Shown here: one piece after another, positions 45,524-57,301 of the stretch
Position numbering within the stretch: the stretch's first letter is position 1
Layout: each line of letters starts with the position of its first letter
Origin: Magicicada septendecula
Taxonomy: Eukaryota > Arthropoda > Insecta > Hemiptera > Cicadidae
Assembly: GCA_034769895.1 (NCBI GenBank)
Contig: CM068372.1
Location: 380,193,910-380,257,909, forward strand
Length of the DNA: 64,000 nt
Reading direction: 5' to 3'
Notes under the pieces: model-generated
What the model saw: the letters and a program-made list of their open reading frames with translations, nothing else
What the model was told of the DNA's origin: nothing
Databases searched by the model: none
Position numbers and translations under genes: made by a program

Positions 45524-47753
45524 CAGTAAAACCTCTCTAGTCCGACCACCGGCTGGTCCGACCGCGGCTCAGGCACCGACTTGTTGATGACTCACCAGCT
45601 TGTTTACATACTTGTCAGTTGTTTTGCTGCCTCAGTGAGCCGGCATCTAGTATCTAGTGCGCAGTGTTGCCAGGTCTTCCGAAATTTCGGAAGACCTTCC
45701 GATTTTTTTTAATGTTCCAGAAAATACGAAATTTGGTGTAAATCTTCCGAATTTTTTCCTAGTCTCGTTTCAGTGCTATGTCGCATTTCTAGAGTTTTGT
45801 TTTTGCGTACGATATGACGTCAAATCTGGTGTTTCATTGCAACCGCAATTATAATCGCTCTCAATAAAATTTTATAAGAGGTCTTGTCAAAAATTATAGT
45901 TCCTTCCTCCTGTCACAAACAATAATTATGACCACCCATACACAATGATGTAATAAGCATTTTGCAATATCCACATATTGTATCATACTGCTATTCAAAT
46001 AAGAGTGACTAATCGCTATAGTTTAGTCTCAAGCTGACAGAATCGCACTACATGACTGCACCTGAATAAACAGATACTGTAATGTCTAGCCTACACCAGG
46101 TCATAATAATAATAATAATACATTAATATTGTCTCTCCGGTTCTTTACGGATAGTTTACATCTGCTTGTTTTTTAACACACACACACACACACACACATT
46201 TCGCGTACGAGGCTGTTATTACTGTTACTTCTTGTGCTTATTAAGTGGTCTAGAAATATGAAATAAAGAAAGGTGAGTGTTATTTTTTGTTCTCAACTGG
46301 CCACATGTTATAGTACACTTCCACTATTATCTCACTAACGTTTGGTGTTATAATTCACCACACAGTACACTATTATTAAATGTTTTTCAAAAAATGTATC
46401 ACTCAAACTTTACAGTTGTATTAATAATTTACAAGGCATGAACAACACCATCAGAACTAAACGCATATGTCTTAAAATCACACTCGCACTTCTAATCACT
46501 ACAACACTCGCTGTGAACTGATTACTACTAAAAGCCAGCTGCTGCTTACAAAAATCACTTCACCTTCAAAAGTAGGTTCATTGCACAAAGGTAGACAAAA
46601 ATTTCCAAAAATATATATCAACTATACCATAACGAAGATGAAGGCCAGTACACTGTTGGAGAGACAAACGCAGAGGAAAATGAAAACACATTTTCAGTTT
46701 AGAACAACTTCGACAAAAATAAAACATAATACATTACATGTAGAAAGAATGATGGATTTTTTCAATAGATTTTACACACTTAACAGTTTGTATTAGGAAC
46801 TAGATCCTGTCTGTATTTTTTCTGTAAGTAACTGATGGCTTGTTTCACTATAACTGTTTTCCATATTTTTTTTAAATGTTTTGTAGCTCAGTAGTTTTCT
46901 GTATAAGCTACGGGAAAATTCATAGCAGATGGCAGGTAGGTGTATGTATCACATGTAATAAAATATAAAGATGATATTTCAGCTTTAAAAAAAAAACAGT
47001 CATGTGATGTTATTATATAATGTGATGTTTGACCTATACACCCAAGACAAATAAGTTAAAATCCATAGAGAACTAAGAATATTGATTTTCATATAATTTA
47101 ATGCTATCTTGTGTTTTGCATATGGTTTTACTGTGGTTTAACTGTTAAGACCTGTAGAGATTTTTTTTAAGAAAATGTACACAGTAAAACCCATATAGAG
47201 CTCCTTAACAGACCATAAAAAAGAGCTTTATATGGTGGTCAAATTTCTACGGATGGGGGGGGGGGGCACATTCTTAACAAGGATTGACACCAAGCATCTT
47301 TCTTCAGTGTCAAGTGGAAAGGGGACTTTCAGCTCCTTTGACGTTAAGTGATCCAGAATATTTTAGGAATGTGACAACAATAAGCCAATGCCACCTAGAT
47401 CCACTTCTGTTGCTGAAGGTCAGAGTGGCACTGGTTCACAGCATAAAGAATACCCTATTATGACAAATTATTTTCGACGGCTACCTGCTATAGGAACCCT
47501 TTAAATTAAACATGAAAACTACTTTCAAATGAGCATGATACTTTAACCCAAACAAATTAGGTACCGGTATCTGTTGTTTTAACCAATTTGTAATTAACAT
47601 TTTTTGACAGTCTAAAATAATCCAGACAGCAAGAACATAGGCCTACAGTATATGTTATTAAATTATTCTTTAAATTTATTGGGTTTTCTAGAACTGTTAT
47701 TTTTCCATATGCATTGTTTTGATTTTCAATCCCTGTCGTTGAGGTTTTACTGT
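45524..47753. mobile_element. Possible pogo/Tigger-type non-autonomous element (termini only)
   Basis: TACAGTAAAACCTC at 45524 and its complement GAGGTTTTACTGTA near 47741-47754 are the kind of TA-flanked ends found in pogo-like elements. A third CAGTAAAACC near 47180 suggests more than one terminus. The similarity does not extend beyond about 14 bp and no transposase is present, so pairing of these ends is uncertain. Confidence 0.35.
45672..45697. repeat. Perfect 26-bp palindrome
   Basis: AGGTCTTCCGAAA followed directly by its reverse complement. Confidence 0.9.
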
Positions 47754-47754
47754 A

Positions 47755-48900
47755 TTTTCTAAAACCTTTCAGAAAACCGCTGTATTCTCATTCTCAGAAC
47801 AGTAACCTATGTGTTGTTAGTAAAAATCATTAGTAAAAGTTGTGGTTAATTAAGCATTTATTATGTATTAAATACTAGTCTACCGACTAATTAATACAGT
47901 ACCATTTTTTTATACAGAATCAGGCAAATTAAATTAACCTGTTTGAATCTGAGAGCCTGATGAAATCAAACAAAGCAAATTTTATACAACAGGAATGTGT
48001 AAGACAAAATTTCAAAGACAACCAGATTAACTAATAGTGTGTGTGTGTGTGTGTGCGCGTGTCTGTCCGTATGGGGGGGGGTGAGACAGTTTGTTTTACA
48101 TCAGCAAAATAATTACATTTCTTACATACAGTTTTACTTAAAAAGATAAGCATAATTATAATATTCCAAAAACCTAATTAATACAATATTACAATTTTAA
48201 TTATTGATGTATAATAATCCCTTAATTATGTTTATAAATAATTGTAGGAGTATTCATCAGATGTATACTGGAATTGGTACAGGTAGCCAGGGGTGCCCAT
48301 CCCCCCCAAGGCCTAATGCGAAAATCCTCCCCCAAAGTCTCAGCACCCCCACCCCAATTGAAAAGTGCCCGCCGGTCTACAAGCTTAGCACACGGTCACG
48401 CACACATTTTTACTTTCACGATTTATTATTCACGTACCCTCTGACTCATTGACAGGATGTTGCTGCAGGCTGCCATGGTCAGTTTTCCAAATTCCAAAAC
48501 AAAATTTACTACTAGTTGTACTGGTAGAGACATTTATGACGCCAGTTCGTTAAAACAATCATAAAGATATGCAATTGCTTTAGTTTTTTACTAATAGCTT
48601 AGTTTGTTACACAAACATGGTAAAAATTTCCATCAATGTTGGATTTAAAATGTTATTCTTGAAAAAATCCCCCCCCCAAATTCTGAAAGTTATTATTACT
48701 GTACTGGAACTGAACACATTTGTCCATAAATTAGAGAATTATAACAGAATTACAAATATTAAAAACACAAAATTGTGTTAAATCAATCAGTCATGTAACA
48801 GTGGTTATTATTTGTTATTTATATTGTTGTAAAATAATATTTAATGACTATATGGTCTATAGAGAATAATATTTTGAATTGTAAAATTATGTAGACGTCG
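47755..48900. other. Spacer with simple repeats
   Basis: (GT)n with GC end at 48038-48060, a G8 run near 48074, C-rich stretches near 48299 and 48669. No gene. Confidence 0.5.
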
Positions 48901-49012
48901 ACTTTTACACTCTTCCCCCTCTCACTCGCATGCTCTCTCACTCACTCTCTCCTTTACTATCTACCACTCCCTCTCACTCGCTGTCTCACGCAGTCTAAAA
49001 CACATACATAAA

Positions 49013-49092
<80 letters not shown>

Positions 49093-49290
49093 CAAGATAC
49101 ACAGGCTCGCGCGCACACACACAGACACACACACACACACAGCAAGATACACAGGCTCGCGCGCACACACACAGACACAGACGCACAAATACATATACGA
49201 GTACACTTACACACACCCGCACAGATTTCGTAATCTCCACAACACGCTCTCTCACACTCCCCCAGTCTCATTCTCTCTCTCTTTCTCTAT
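48901..49290. repeat. Compound (TC)n(AC)n with 50-bp direct repeat
   Basis: CT/CA-rich block. AGCAAGATACACAGGCTCGC starts at 49091 and again at 49141, so a 50-bp unit has been duplicated inside the CA array. The cysteine/valine-rich open frames on minus are artefacts. Confidence 0.9.
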
Positions 49291-49390
49291 ATTAAGGATT
49301 TTATTATTATTTGTATTTAGTATTTTTAATATTATTTAACAATTATACATCACTCTTAACTACAGGAATCACAGTTTCATTCACAAATTA

Positions 49391-49392
<2 letters not shown>

Positions 49393-49446
<54 letters not shown>
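49393..49446. repeat. (GT)n(GA)n microsatellite
   Basis: GT run followed by GA run. Confidence 0.95.
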
Positions 49447-50238
49447 TGTGCACCTGTCAATGAGAAGTAAAATAACTTATTTCCAAGAAGTCTTAAAAGT
49501 AATTAAGTATTTCAGGTCTACTGCTGTTTTTTAAAGGGACCTGATGCATATTGTCTTATACATTTTTCAGAAGCCTGCAACTTTCACTTTGAAATTTTTT
49601 ATTATGCAGTAATAGTGCCTTTGCACGTGCATCTTTAGCGAATAATCGTCTTTATTAAATCATGATTGCTCATTCGTTTGGGACGAACAAAGTTGATTAA
49701 ATACAGCTGTAATTAAGAAAATGAAAATACGATTGTGAGACAGAAAGCTGAGCTGTAATGTTTATTTGGGGGTAAAGTAGTGAAATATTTTAGCGAAAAT
49801 ACAAAATCTGTATCCATATCCTCTGAATTTTGTATGTGTAGTAATTTGACAATTTGACAGAATTAATATGTCTCAACATTCATTTCAAATTTTGAAGCGC
49901 TTTCAAGAAGTTTGTAAACTATGTTAACAAAAACTATATTTTGTTATCAGTTATATATTATATTTATGAATATGGTTAAATACAGAGATCTACGGAAATA
50001 TACACACAATGAAAAGCTATGACTAAACTATTTGTCATTTAGGTATTATGGTTACAAATTTAACTAAAATACTAACTAGTAGTTCAGAACTTTTAATACT
50101 TATTTTATGATTGTCTGATCTACGGTTATGTTACTAATATCTTGTTAGTAAAATAGCAGAGTAGTTAGGTTTTTTAAATTTTTATGATAATATAAGAATT
50201 GTCTCATATTGGAATTTAACTAACTTAATAATAAATGT
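49447..50238. other. AT-rich spacer, nothing recognised
   Basis: No gene or repeat recognised. Confidence 0.45.
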
Positions 50239-50463
50239 AATATCTTCAAATAAATACACAGCAAGTTTATTTTCACCTGACGCAAGTTTCACAGAAATTA
50301 TTCTGTTTCTTCAGAGGTTTGTTTGAATTGTCATTGAATGTTCAATTGTAAGCGAAACATTCAATTGCAATACAAACAAACCTCTGAAGATACAGAATAA
50401 TTTCTGTTAAACGTGCGTCAGGTAAAAATAAACCTACTTGTAGTGTATTTATTTGAAGATATT
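50239..50463. mobile_element. Minimal Penelope-like foldback, family D, 225 bp
   Basis: Two arms of about 100 bp (50239-50340 and 50360-50463), about 90% complementary, with almost no loop. Outer ends are AATATCTTCAAATAAAT and its complement. Each arm contains a hammerhead-like block; the left one is intact on minus. It contains nothing else. Confidence 0.75.
50275..50318 (-). ncRNA. Hammerhead ribozyme candidate (family D, left arm)
   Basis: On minus: stem I ACCU/AGGU (4 bp, perfect), CUGAAGA, one extra A, stem II ACAGAA/UUCUGU (6 bp, perfect) with UAAU loop, GAAA, stem III segment ACUUGCGU (ACGUGCGU in the sister arm, nearly self-complementary), cleavage-site C. The right-arm copy (50380-50423, plus) has UAAA in place of GAAA and is probably inactive. 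Confidence 0.65.
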
Positions 50464-51000
50464 ATATGGAAGACCTCAGGAAACTCACCGAGTTACTTAC
50501 AAAATATTATTAATAAATGTATTCCGTTCTGGTAGTTCTGGTCGCTTACAAGTGCTATGATAATGTCTTAGTGGTATGACTTGTACAAATGTTTATAGGA
50601 CCGCTAGCGAATTATATTACTACTACAGAGTTAGCAAACAGCGGATAGTAAGATATGCAGCCAGGTGTCTAATAAAGCATAGATAAGATCGGCGCTTAGA
50701 GCACGCTACCCACGAAATACGTGGTTTGATTTTTTGTAGAATTTCTATTGCTAATTGTAAGAAATACAGTCAACATAAAGTAGAGTACAAGGAGTGATGC
50801 TTACGCGTGATTTTACATACTGTGAATTACGACAGATAATAGTTGCTTTGATGCCTGTCATTCTTTTAAACGGGAGAGTAATAAGTGGTATTGATCCGCT
50901 TTTACTATTAATCTCTGTACTATCATTAAGAGCCGTCGCTCTAATTTATGCAAACTGGCAACTCGAAATCAAAGTGGCGGCCGTACTAGTGTTCGTAAAT
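50464..51000. other. Spacer, nothing recognised
   Basis: A 100-codon plus frame starting at 50794 has no recognisable domain; not called. Confidence 0.45.
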
Positions 51001-51423
51001 AAAGACTGCATTGCATTGCATTGTGGATGCGGGGTGTCTTTGCACCCGTGGCTTATTTGCAGCATCTGGAGCGTGTCCAATGGCTGCCAGAAGTGAACAT
51101 AGTGCTGGTACATTTTTGACTGGTAACCTAAAACTGGAAAGGGAAACCGCCAACCAGTTAACTGTGAAGGCGGGGGAGTATAAATTTTATTTTGATTTGT
51201 GCACTGCCGCTGGTACCGATTCGAGCAACAGATGTTGCCCGTTTCAAGTCCAGTCAGCAGACGCCCTGAGGGCGTCGGTCGCTCCCCTCGAGGCGGAAAG
51301 CCTCCGTGCCAATGATTGATGACAGCGACAAGCAGCCGACTCAGCGTGCTAGGAAGTGGTCAGGAAGGAGAGAAGGACAGTTTAAGTGAAAAAAACTCTG
51401 GTCTAGGACTGATGATTACGTTT
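51001..51423 (-). mobile_element. Probable 3' UTR of the Jockey-like LINE
   Basis: GC-richer than the flank and directly after the ORF2 stop on minus. It ends near short direct repeats AATGCAATGCAATGC (51009-51025), which could be the simple-repeat tail of the element. Boundary inferred. Confidence 0.45.
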
Positions 51424-54082
51424 TTAGTTTAACTGAAATAGGATGGCGTTATGGCGGGTCATCAAGAAGCGCCGAGGGCGCTTGACCCGAATGGGCGGTG
51501 GTGGTTCTGACGCACTGATGGTTCGTAGGTATGGGAAGGTGGAGGTCGAGGCTTTAGTAAACAGAGTTAGAACCAGCGACCGGACAGAGGCAGACAAGGT
51601 AGGAACACGGAGACCCTTCGAAACACGTCGTTCCTTACAAACCAAGGGTACCCCGTCAAGGATCGGAGGGTTTGGGACTGGAACGCTTCCAGCCTACACC
51701 TGTTGGTGGTGGATAAAAGAGACCACCAAGCGGGAGCCGCATAGGTCAGTACAGACCTGAGAAAAAGCAGATGGATGGTAAACTTCGTGCGCATGGCCAG
51801 GCGGCTGCGACACGAGAGGAAATGAGATAATTTGGCTCGGACGCCGCGAGCCTTGGCAAGGGTTTCTGTCACGTGGGCGTTGAAGCAAAGTCGACGATCT
51901 AGCCGAACGCCTAAATACTTCACCGATTCTTTGTAGGCGATTGGCCTCCCTTCCAGGGAGAGGGACTGGCATCGGGAGATGGACTTACGGGTGAAGCAGA
52001 TCGCATCGGATTTCTCCGTGTTGATCGTCACCCGCCATTTCCGTAGCCAGTCCGGAAGCTGGTTCAACTGACGCTGGAGCTTTGTACTCGCAAATCGCGG
52101 GGACAGGGAGCTGCAGCGAACAAAGACAACGTGACTCCGGGCAATACAGGCAGGTCGTTCGTGTACACAAGGTACACAACGGGGCCGAGGACAGATCCCT
52201 GTGGTACGCCGGCGGCGACGGGTCGAACTGTAGAACAGGACCCGTCGACGCTCACCCTGAGATACGACCGGAGGAAAAACACTATGGACGATGGTAGAGG
52301 GGAATTGGCAAGTTTTAAGAGAAGACCTTCGTGCCAGACTTTATCGAAGGTGGAATTTATCACGTCCAACAGTACGGCGGCCGTAGCCGCTCGCCTGTTG
52401 GTGGCGTCTGACAAGTGCTTAACAACGCGGACCAATTAAAGCGTTGTCGAGTGCTCTCTGCGAAACCCGAACTGTTCGCTGCGGATGAAACCATCTAGCA
52501 GCGGCGAGATGCGAGCCAGCAGGAGACGCTCGAACATCTTCGAGATGACTGGTAAGAGAGAGATTGGGCGATAGCTTTCAAGAAGCATTCGCGGCTTGCA
52601 AGTCTTCGGAATCATTACGATATTTGCTGTTTTCCACAGGCGGGGAAAGTATTGTTGCCGGAGACAGTAGTTAAACAGCTCAAGAACGAGGTCAACGCCT
52701 GAGGCCGGTAGAATTTGTAGAGCAGCGGCCCCGATCCGGTCAGGACCGGGGGCGCGTCGGCGATTTAGTCGGCAGATAGATGAAACTAGTTCACCCTGTC
52801 GAACGGGAGGGCTGGGACATCGGGAGGGCGAGAAAAATGTCCAGATAGGAAGTCACGGACTGCTGCCGAGTGGACAGGGTCCGAGACGCCTTGGTGAACA
52901 GTAAAATGTACCTCCATGCAGTCGGCGAAGACCTCAGCCTTGCCTTCTGACGAAGATACAACCCCGTTCAGAGTTTCAAGCGGGTTGCGAGTTCTCTTCT
53001 CGCGGGTCAGTCTACTCGCCGCTCTCCAGACGGAGGCGTGGTCGACTTCAAGAGACTCAAGATATGAGTCCCATCGATCAGACGTAAAGAGACTGGGCCT
53101 GAAAGCGCCTTTTGACGCCGGGGTCACGGGTCCTTTGCCATCTGCGGCGGAGCTTGCGCCGTAACCAGATGGCGTGGAGAGCTTCCGGAGGTAGGGCCGA
53201 GCATGGATGGTTCACCTCGAGAGCATAGGTGTGTCGATCCATGACACCTTGGACCAACTCCTGAAGATGAGTGGCTCGGAGATCCAAATCGTCACAAGTG
53301 ACGATCGGGTCCGCGGGGAGCGATGGAAACCGCCGTGAGAACTCGTCATGGTAGGAGCGCCAGTTGACTCTCCTAACAATCTGAGCGGGAGGTCGGGATG
53401 ACGCCGACATCTCACGGGCAGTTATAAAAAGGGGATTGTGATCGGATGAGAGATCCGACACTGACGAGACCTGGATGTGATGGGTCAAGTCCTTGGCTAT
53501 GACAATGTCAAGGACGTCCGGTTGATGACCGGAAAAGGGGAAGTGAGTAGGGTCTTCTGGGCCGACGACTTGACCGGGTCGTCGGAGACGAACTGATACA
53601 GAGATTTTCCATAGGCGTTGGCTACTTTGCTGTTCCAAGAGGGATGCTTGGCATTTAAGTCGCCGGCTATAATGGTTGGTAGGGGATGATCGAGGAGAGC
53701 GTCCCACTCCTCGGGCGGTGGAGGTATCCGCAGGCTGGGCCGGAGATACGCCGCAACAACGCGCAACTCCGATCCGCCTGCGTCTATCGCCACCGCACAA
53801 CCTTCAACAAGAGATGTATCGAAAGGGGGTAGTGTCCTGTGGGATAATCCGCCTGTGGACTAAGACAGCTGTCTCCCCCGAGGGGCGACAGCCAGGCCGC
53901 TGGGGACGATCCTGACGAAAACAGATGTAAGATGGCAGGTTGAAGGTATGGTAGCGAGCCAGATGAGTCTGGCAAAGGAGGACGACATCAGCGTCGTACT
54001 CCGTTACGAAAGTCATCAGTTCAGATCGTTGAGAGACTACCCCATGGGCATTCCACGCAACGATCCTAAGACTTCTTGCCAT
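51424..54082 (-). mobile_element. Jockey-like LINE ORF2 pseudogene, nearly full length
   Basis: Reading right to left: apurinic endonuclease domain from 54082 (L-R-I-V-A-W-N-A-H-G-V; L-L-C-Q-T-H-L where Glu of E-T-H-L is usual; G-D-L-N-A-K-H-P-S-W-N; S-S-D-H-N-P). Then a linker, then RT from about 52780 (A-P-G-P-D-R-I, Y-R-P-I-S-L-L-P, E-Q-F-G-F-R). Then L-L-D-V with F-D-K-V-W-H-E-G-L-L near 52370 and G-V-P-Q-G-S-V-L-G-P near 52205. Then a palm box reading L-F-A-A-A-P where F-A-D-D-T is expected, V-K-Y-L-G-V and L-T-Y-A-A-P-A-W-W. It ends at the 51424 stop. At least four frame changes split it. The layout and motifs match Jockey-group elements. ORF1 was not found. Confidence 0.9.
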
Positions 54083-55174
54083 TCAAAGGAAGAAGAGGAA
54101 AGAGGGTAGACAAGGATTGAAACACCAGGGCGAGAACCGTGGTTGTATCTGGAGCAGAGCGTAAATAAAGAAGCCAAGTTTATATCAGCGATACTGTAAA
54201 ATTACATTAATGTTTATTGAATTGCTATGTGCATTTGTTTGTTAGCTTTGGCACACCATAATCAACGATTAGCACTGTCTTCGTTTCAATATCAGTCTTT
54301 TTTTCTATTTCCCTAGAAAATGTATAGATATTGTTGAACTACATTTATTTCTATGCTGCGTTGTATCAGTGGTCTCTTTATACTTTAAAACCTGCGCGAT
54401 AAGAAATTTTTATTCCTCGTTTGTTTTGGCAAACTAGAACCTATATTCAGCTTGTGGTCACGTCACGTTCAAGTGTTCAGTGTATTGTTTTGTAAGAGTG
54501 CAAAAGCTTCAAGGTCAGTAGACCCTGCTGTGTTCGCCTTCCATTTCACTCACGTGCGTTACACTAAAAACACGAACAACAACGTCAGCACATTCTCGTA
54601 CGATAGCCATAAAACACACACACACACACACACACACCATGCTACTACGAACAAAGAAAGAAAGAAATCATCTCTTTTCCTCTATTTTTTCTGTCTTTAT
54701 ATAATGTTTTTGTTGTTTTCAATTTTATAAGTAGGAGTTCGAGGAGCCTTAACAGTTTGAAAATTATTATCATCATTCATCGTGAATAGGCCTTATATAA
54801 TTATCAAATAACAATAACACTACAATAAAATAAAAATAATTAGTAAAAACTTTACACGCTTAATCTTGGAACTACCGAATGTAACATGTACGCGGGTAAT
54901 GTAGAAAAGACGGAAATGATTAACGCAGTAGTAAGGTGAAACTCGAACTTGTCAGTGGATGTGAAGTGTTTGCAAGAGACCCCCCCTCACCACCGTTGCA
55001 AGCGCATACTGTATAACGCTCAATGACTATTGTTACTGTAAGCTGTTACTACTGCGTGACTTTGAAACTTATTACGGTTCTATCATTTTTTTTAGTACAT
55101 GTCATTTATCGCACATTAGGTCGTCAATTGTTTTGTTCCGGTCTGTCTGATTTCATGGGTTTGACTTCTGTAGA
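54083..55174. other. Spacer; possible LINE 5' UTR and (AC)n
   Basis: 54083-54170 may be 5' leader of the LINE. (AC)n at 54615-54637. No gene. Confidence 0.45.
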
Positions 55175-55575
55175 ATGCCGAATAGAAAGAAAGTTGTTTT
55201 GTCACTTAAAAATAAACTGGAAATTGTAAAGTGGTTAAAAAATTGTGAATCCAGTCGTGTTTTAGTTGATCGATACGACGTAGGGACCCCCACCATTTTA
55301 GATGTAACGAAAAATTCCGATTAGTTGATGCAATTTTGACAGTAAGGATGTAAGTGTACATCGAAAAATTATGGAAAAAACAAAATATGAGGCTGTGTTT
55401 TTACACGGTTCCTATACAAACGAGCAAGCGGTGAAGTAATATCTGACCCTCTATTATTCAAAAAAACTGTGGATTTTAACCAAAAACTTGGCGGAGACTC
55501 TTCTTTTATAGCAAGTGCTGGGTGGTTAGGCAAGTTTACTAAATGATACGGGGTTCGTGAGCTCGAAAGTCTCTT
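55175..55575 (+). pseudogene. pogo/Tigger transposase, N-terminal part
   Basis: ATG at 55175 opens M-P-N-R-K-K-V-V-L-S-L-K-N-K-L-E-I-V-K-W-L, the first CENP-B-type helix-turn-helix typical of Tigger-like (jerky-like) transposases. After several stops a second DNA-binding domain continues: K-L-G-G-D-S-S-F-I-A-S-A-G-W-L-G-K-F and Y-G-V-R-E-L-E. The frame is cut at about 55566 by a LINE and resumes at about 57302, so this is the 5' half of the same gene. The function would have been cut-and-paste transposition at TA sites. It is inactive here. Confidence 0.85.
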
Positions 55576-57300
55576 CTACTTCTTCTTCACGCCTTACACT
55601 GTTTAGCCTGTTCCGGCTCCAAACTGGTCGGACCATCTGTTTTTGGGTCTTCCCAGGCTTCTCTTCCCTATAGGCTGATACAATAAGGCTATTTTGGGGA
55701 TTCTGTCACTGGCCATTCTGCTACTGTGTTGTTTCCAACTTTCTCGATACTTATTGATAATTTCGTTTACTTCTTCAACTTTCAGTTCCTCTCTTATCTG
55801 ATTGTTTCTTTTCATATCTAATTTTGTGTATCTATGGAACGCAAAAATTTCATTTCTGTAGCCTGAATTCTTGATATTCGTCTAGCAGAAATTGTCCACG
55901 TTTCTGAGCCATAACTAAGGGTAGAAAGTGCCATGGCTTTGTATAATTTTATTATGTACTCTTTCCTTGCGTTGTCTTTTAGAGCACGTCGTAGAATTCC
56001 TTTTATCTGGTTAAATTTACACTGTTAAGACAAATTCTAACAATTCCGTCCAAAAACAAGTTGAAGAAAATCAATTCTGTTCTGCTCCGTTCTGTTGTTA
56101 ATGAATTTTAAGTAGGCTTCCTTCTTCTCTTTCACTAAAGAATATATTTTCCTATTAATATATTCTTTGTATAGGCCTACGAGAGGTTACAGCGTAAAGA
56201 GTTAAATTCTGAGACTTGTTCTACAATTTTACTATCCAAAACAATTTTTGATCTAACCGACTATGTTCCTTTAAAAGACATACATTTTTTTTTGGCAGAT
56301 ATTTCCACATTAAATTCTTTCGCAGTGTTATTTAACGAGTGGAGCATCCTTTGCAGGTCATCTTCATTTGCGGCCAATAAAATCTGATCATCTGCAAACA
56401 TCAGTCTTAAGCATTTTGCCCGCAACTATGATTCCTCCATTTACACTGTTAAGACAAACTAACAATTCAGTCCAAAAACAAGTTGAAGAGAATCAATTCT
56501 GTTCTGCTCCGTTCTATTGTTACTGAATTTTAAGTAGGCTTCCTTCGTCTCTTTCACTAATGTTTATAATTCAGGATCCCATGTCTTAGACCACGCTTAG
56601 GATTTGATATTTTCTTTGCTCCTAATACTTCTCTTGCGGGGTTTTGTACTACACCTTTTATACATTCCCACTCAGTCTCAATTTCAGGATTGTGGTCTAT
56701 TTATATTCTTCTTTGATACAAATCTTTTATGGAGTCCTCTTTCCGGTTATCCTGCAACAACGAGGAAGTCATTTTTATTTACCTTATCAATTACTCTTTG
56801 CAGTTGTTGGTAGAATTCATCAGATTCTTTTGCCTTCCTTCCTCCGGTGCATAAACTCCCACCACTGTTAGACTCGCTCTTTCCACTCTTAATTTTACTG
56901 AAATTATTCTTTGGCTTATCTATTCATAGCATCTTATAGTCCTTTTAAATTCTTCATTTATTAAGTGGCCACTCCTGCTTGAGCTCCTCGCATACTTATG
57001 TTGACACCAGTATGTAACATTGTATAGTATTTTAAGTTTGTACTTCCTTTCTGTTTTTCTTTTTGGTTTCTGTTAATACTGATACATCCACTTTCCTTTC
57101 TTTTAGTTCTGTTTTCAATTCGTCTGTTTTATATTGTATATCTCTTACGTTCCAGGCAGCATTTTTTATTTTCTTAAAGGAAATAATTTTAAATAATTTT
57201 TAAATTAATTTTCCTAATGCCTTCTTCTTGTCCTTCTTCTTTGCCTGGTCATTATCCGTAATATCCGTCCGGCTATTAATTTCCCTTTGGAGCTTGCGAG
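55571..57300 (-). mobile_element. LINE inserted into the Tigger transposase gene
   Basis: Minus-strand order: 5' leader from about 57300; endonuclease start (A-A-W-N-V-R-D-I, then V-L-T-E-T-K-R-K) near 57160; V-x-G-x-x-x-P-E-like middle near 56830; palm box F-A-D-D-Q-I-L-L-A near 56405; S-W-K-Q-H-S-S-R-M and K-R-S-L-G-R-P-K-N-R-W in the 55815-55603 frame; GAA tail (CTT on plus) at 55575-55588. The region between endonuclease and palm is largely missing, so it is internally deleted. A segment near 56025-56130 is repeated at 56440-56550. Its insertion splits the transposase. Confidence 0.8.
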
Positions 57301-57301
57301 T

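Noticed and set aside
13029..48700. Many G8-G10 or C8-C9 homopolymer runs (13029, 17646, 23410, 32120, 42562, 47256, 48074, 48669)
   Set aside because: Not arranged as four-tract quadruplex motifs and occurring in different contexts; treated as simple sequence.
48957..49271. Cysteine/valine-rich frames
   Set aside because: Translation of the CA dinucleotide arrays.
53078..53800. 240-codon frame as an independent gene
   Set aside because: Much of it (S-S-D-H-N-P and the linker after it) is LINE ORF2 endonuclease sequence; its N-terminal part is an out-of-frame reading of the same element.
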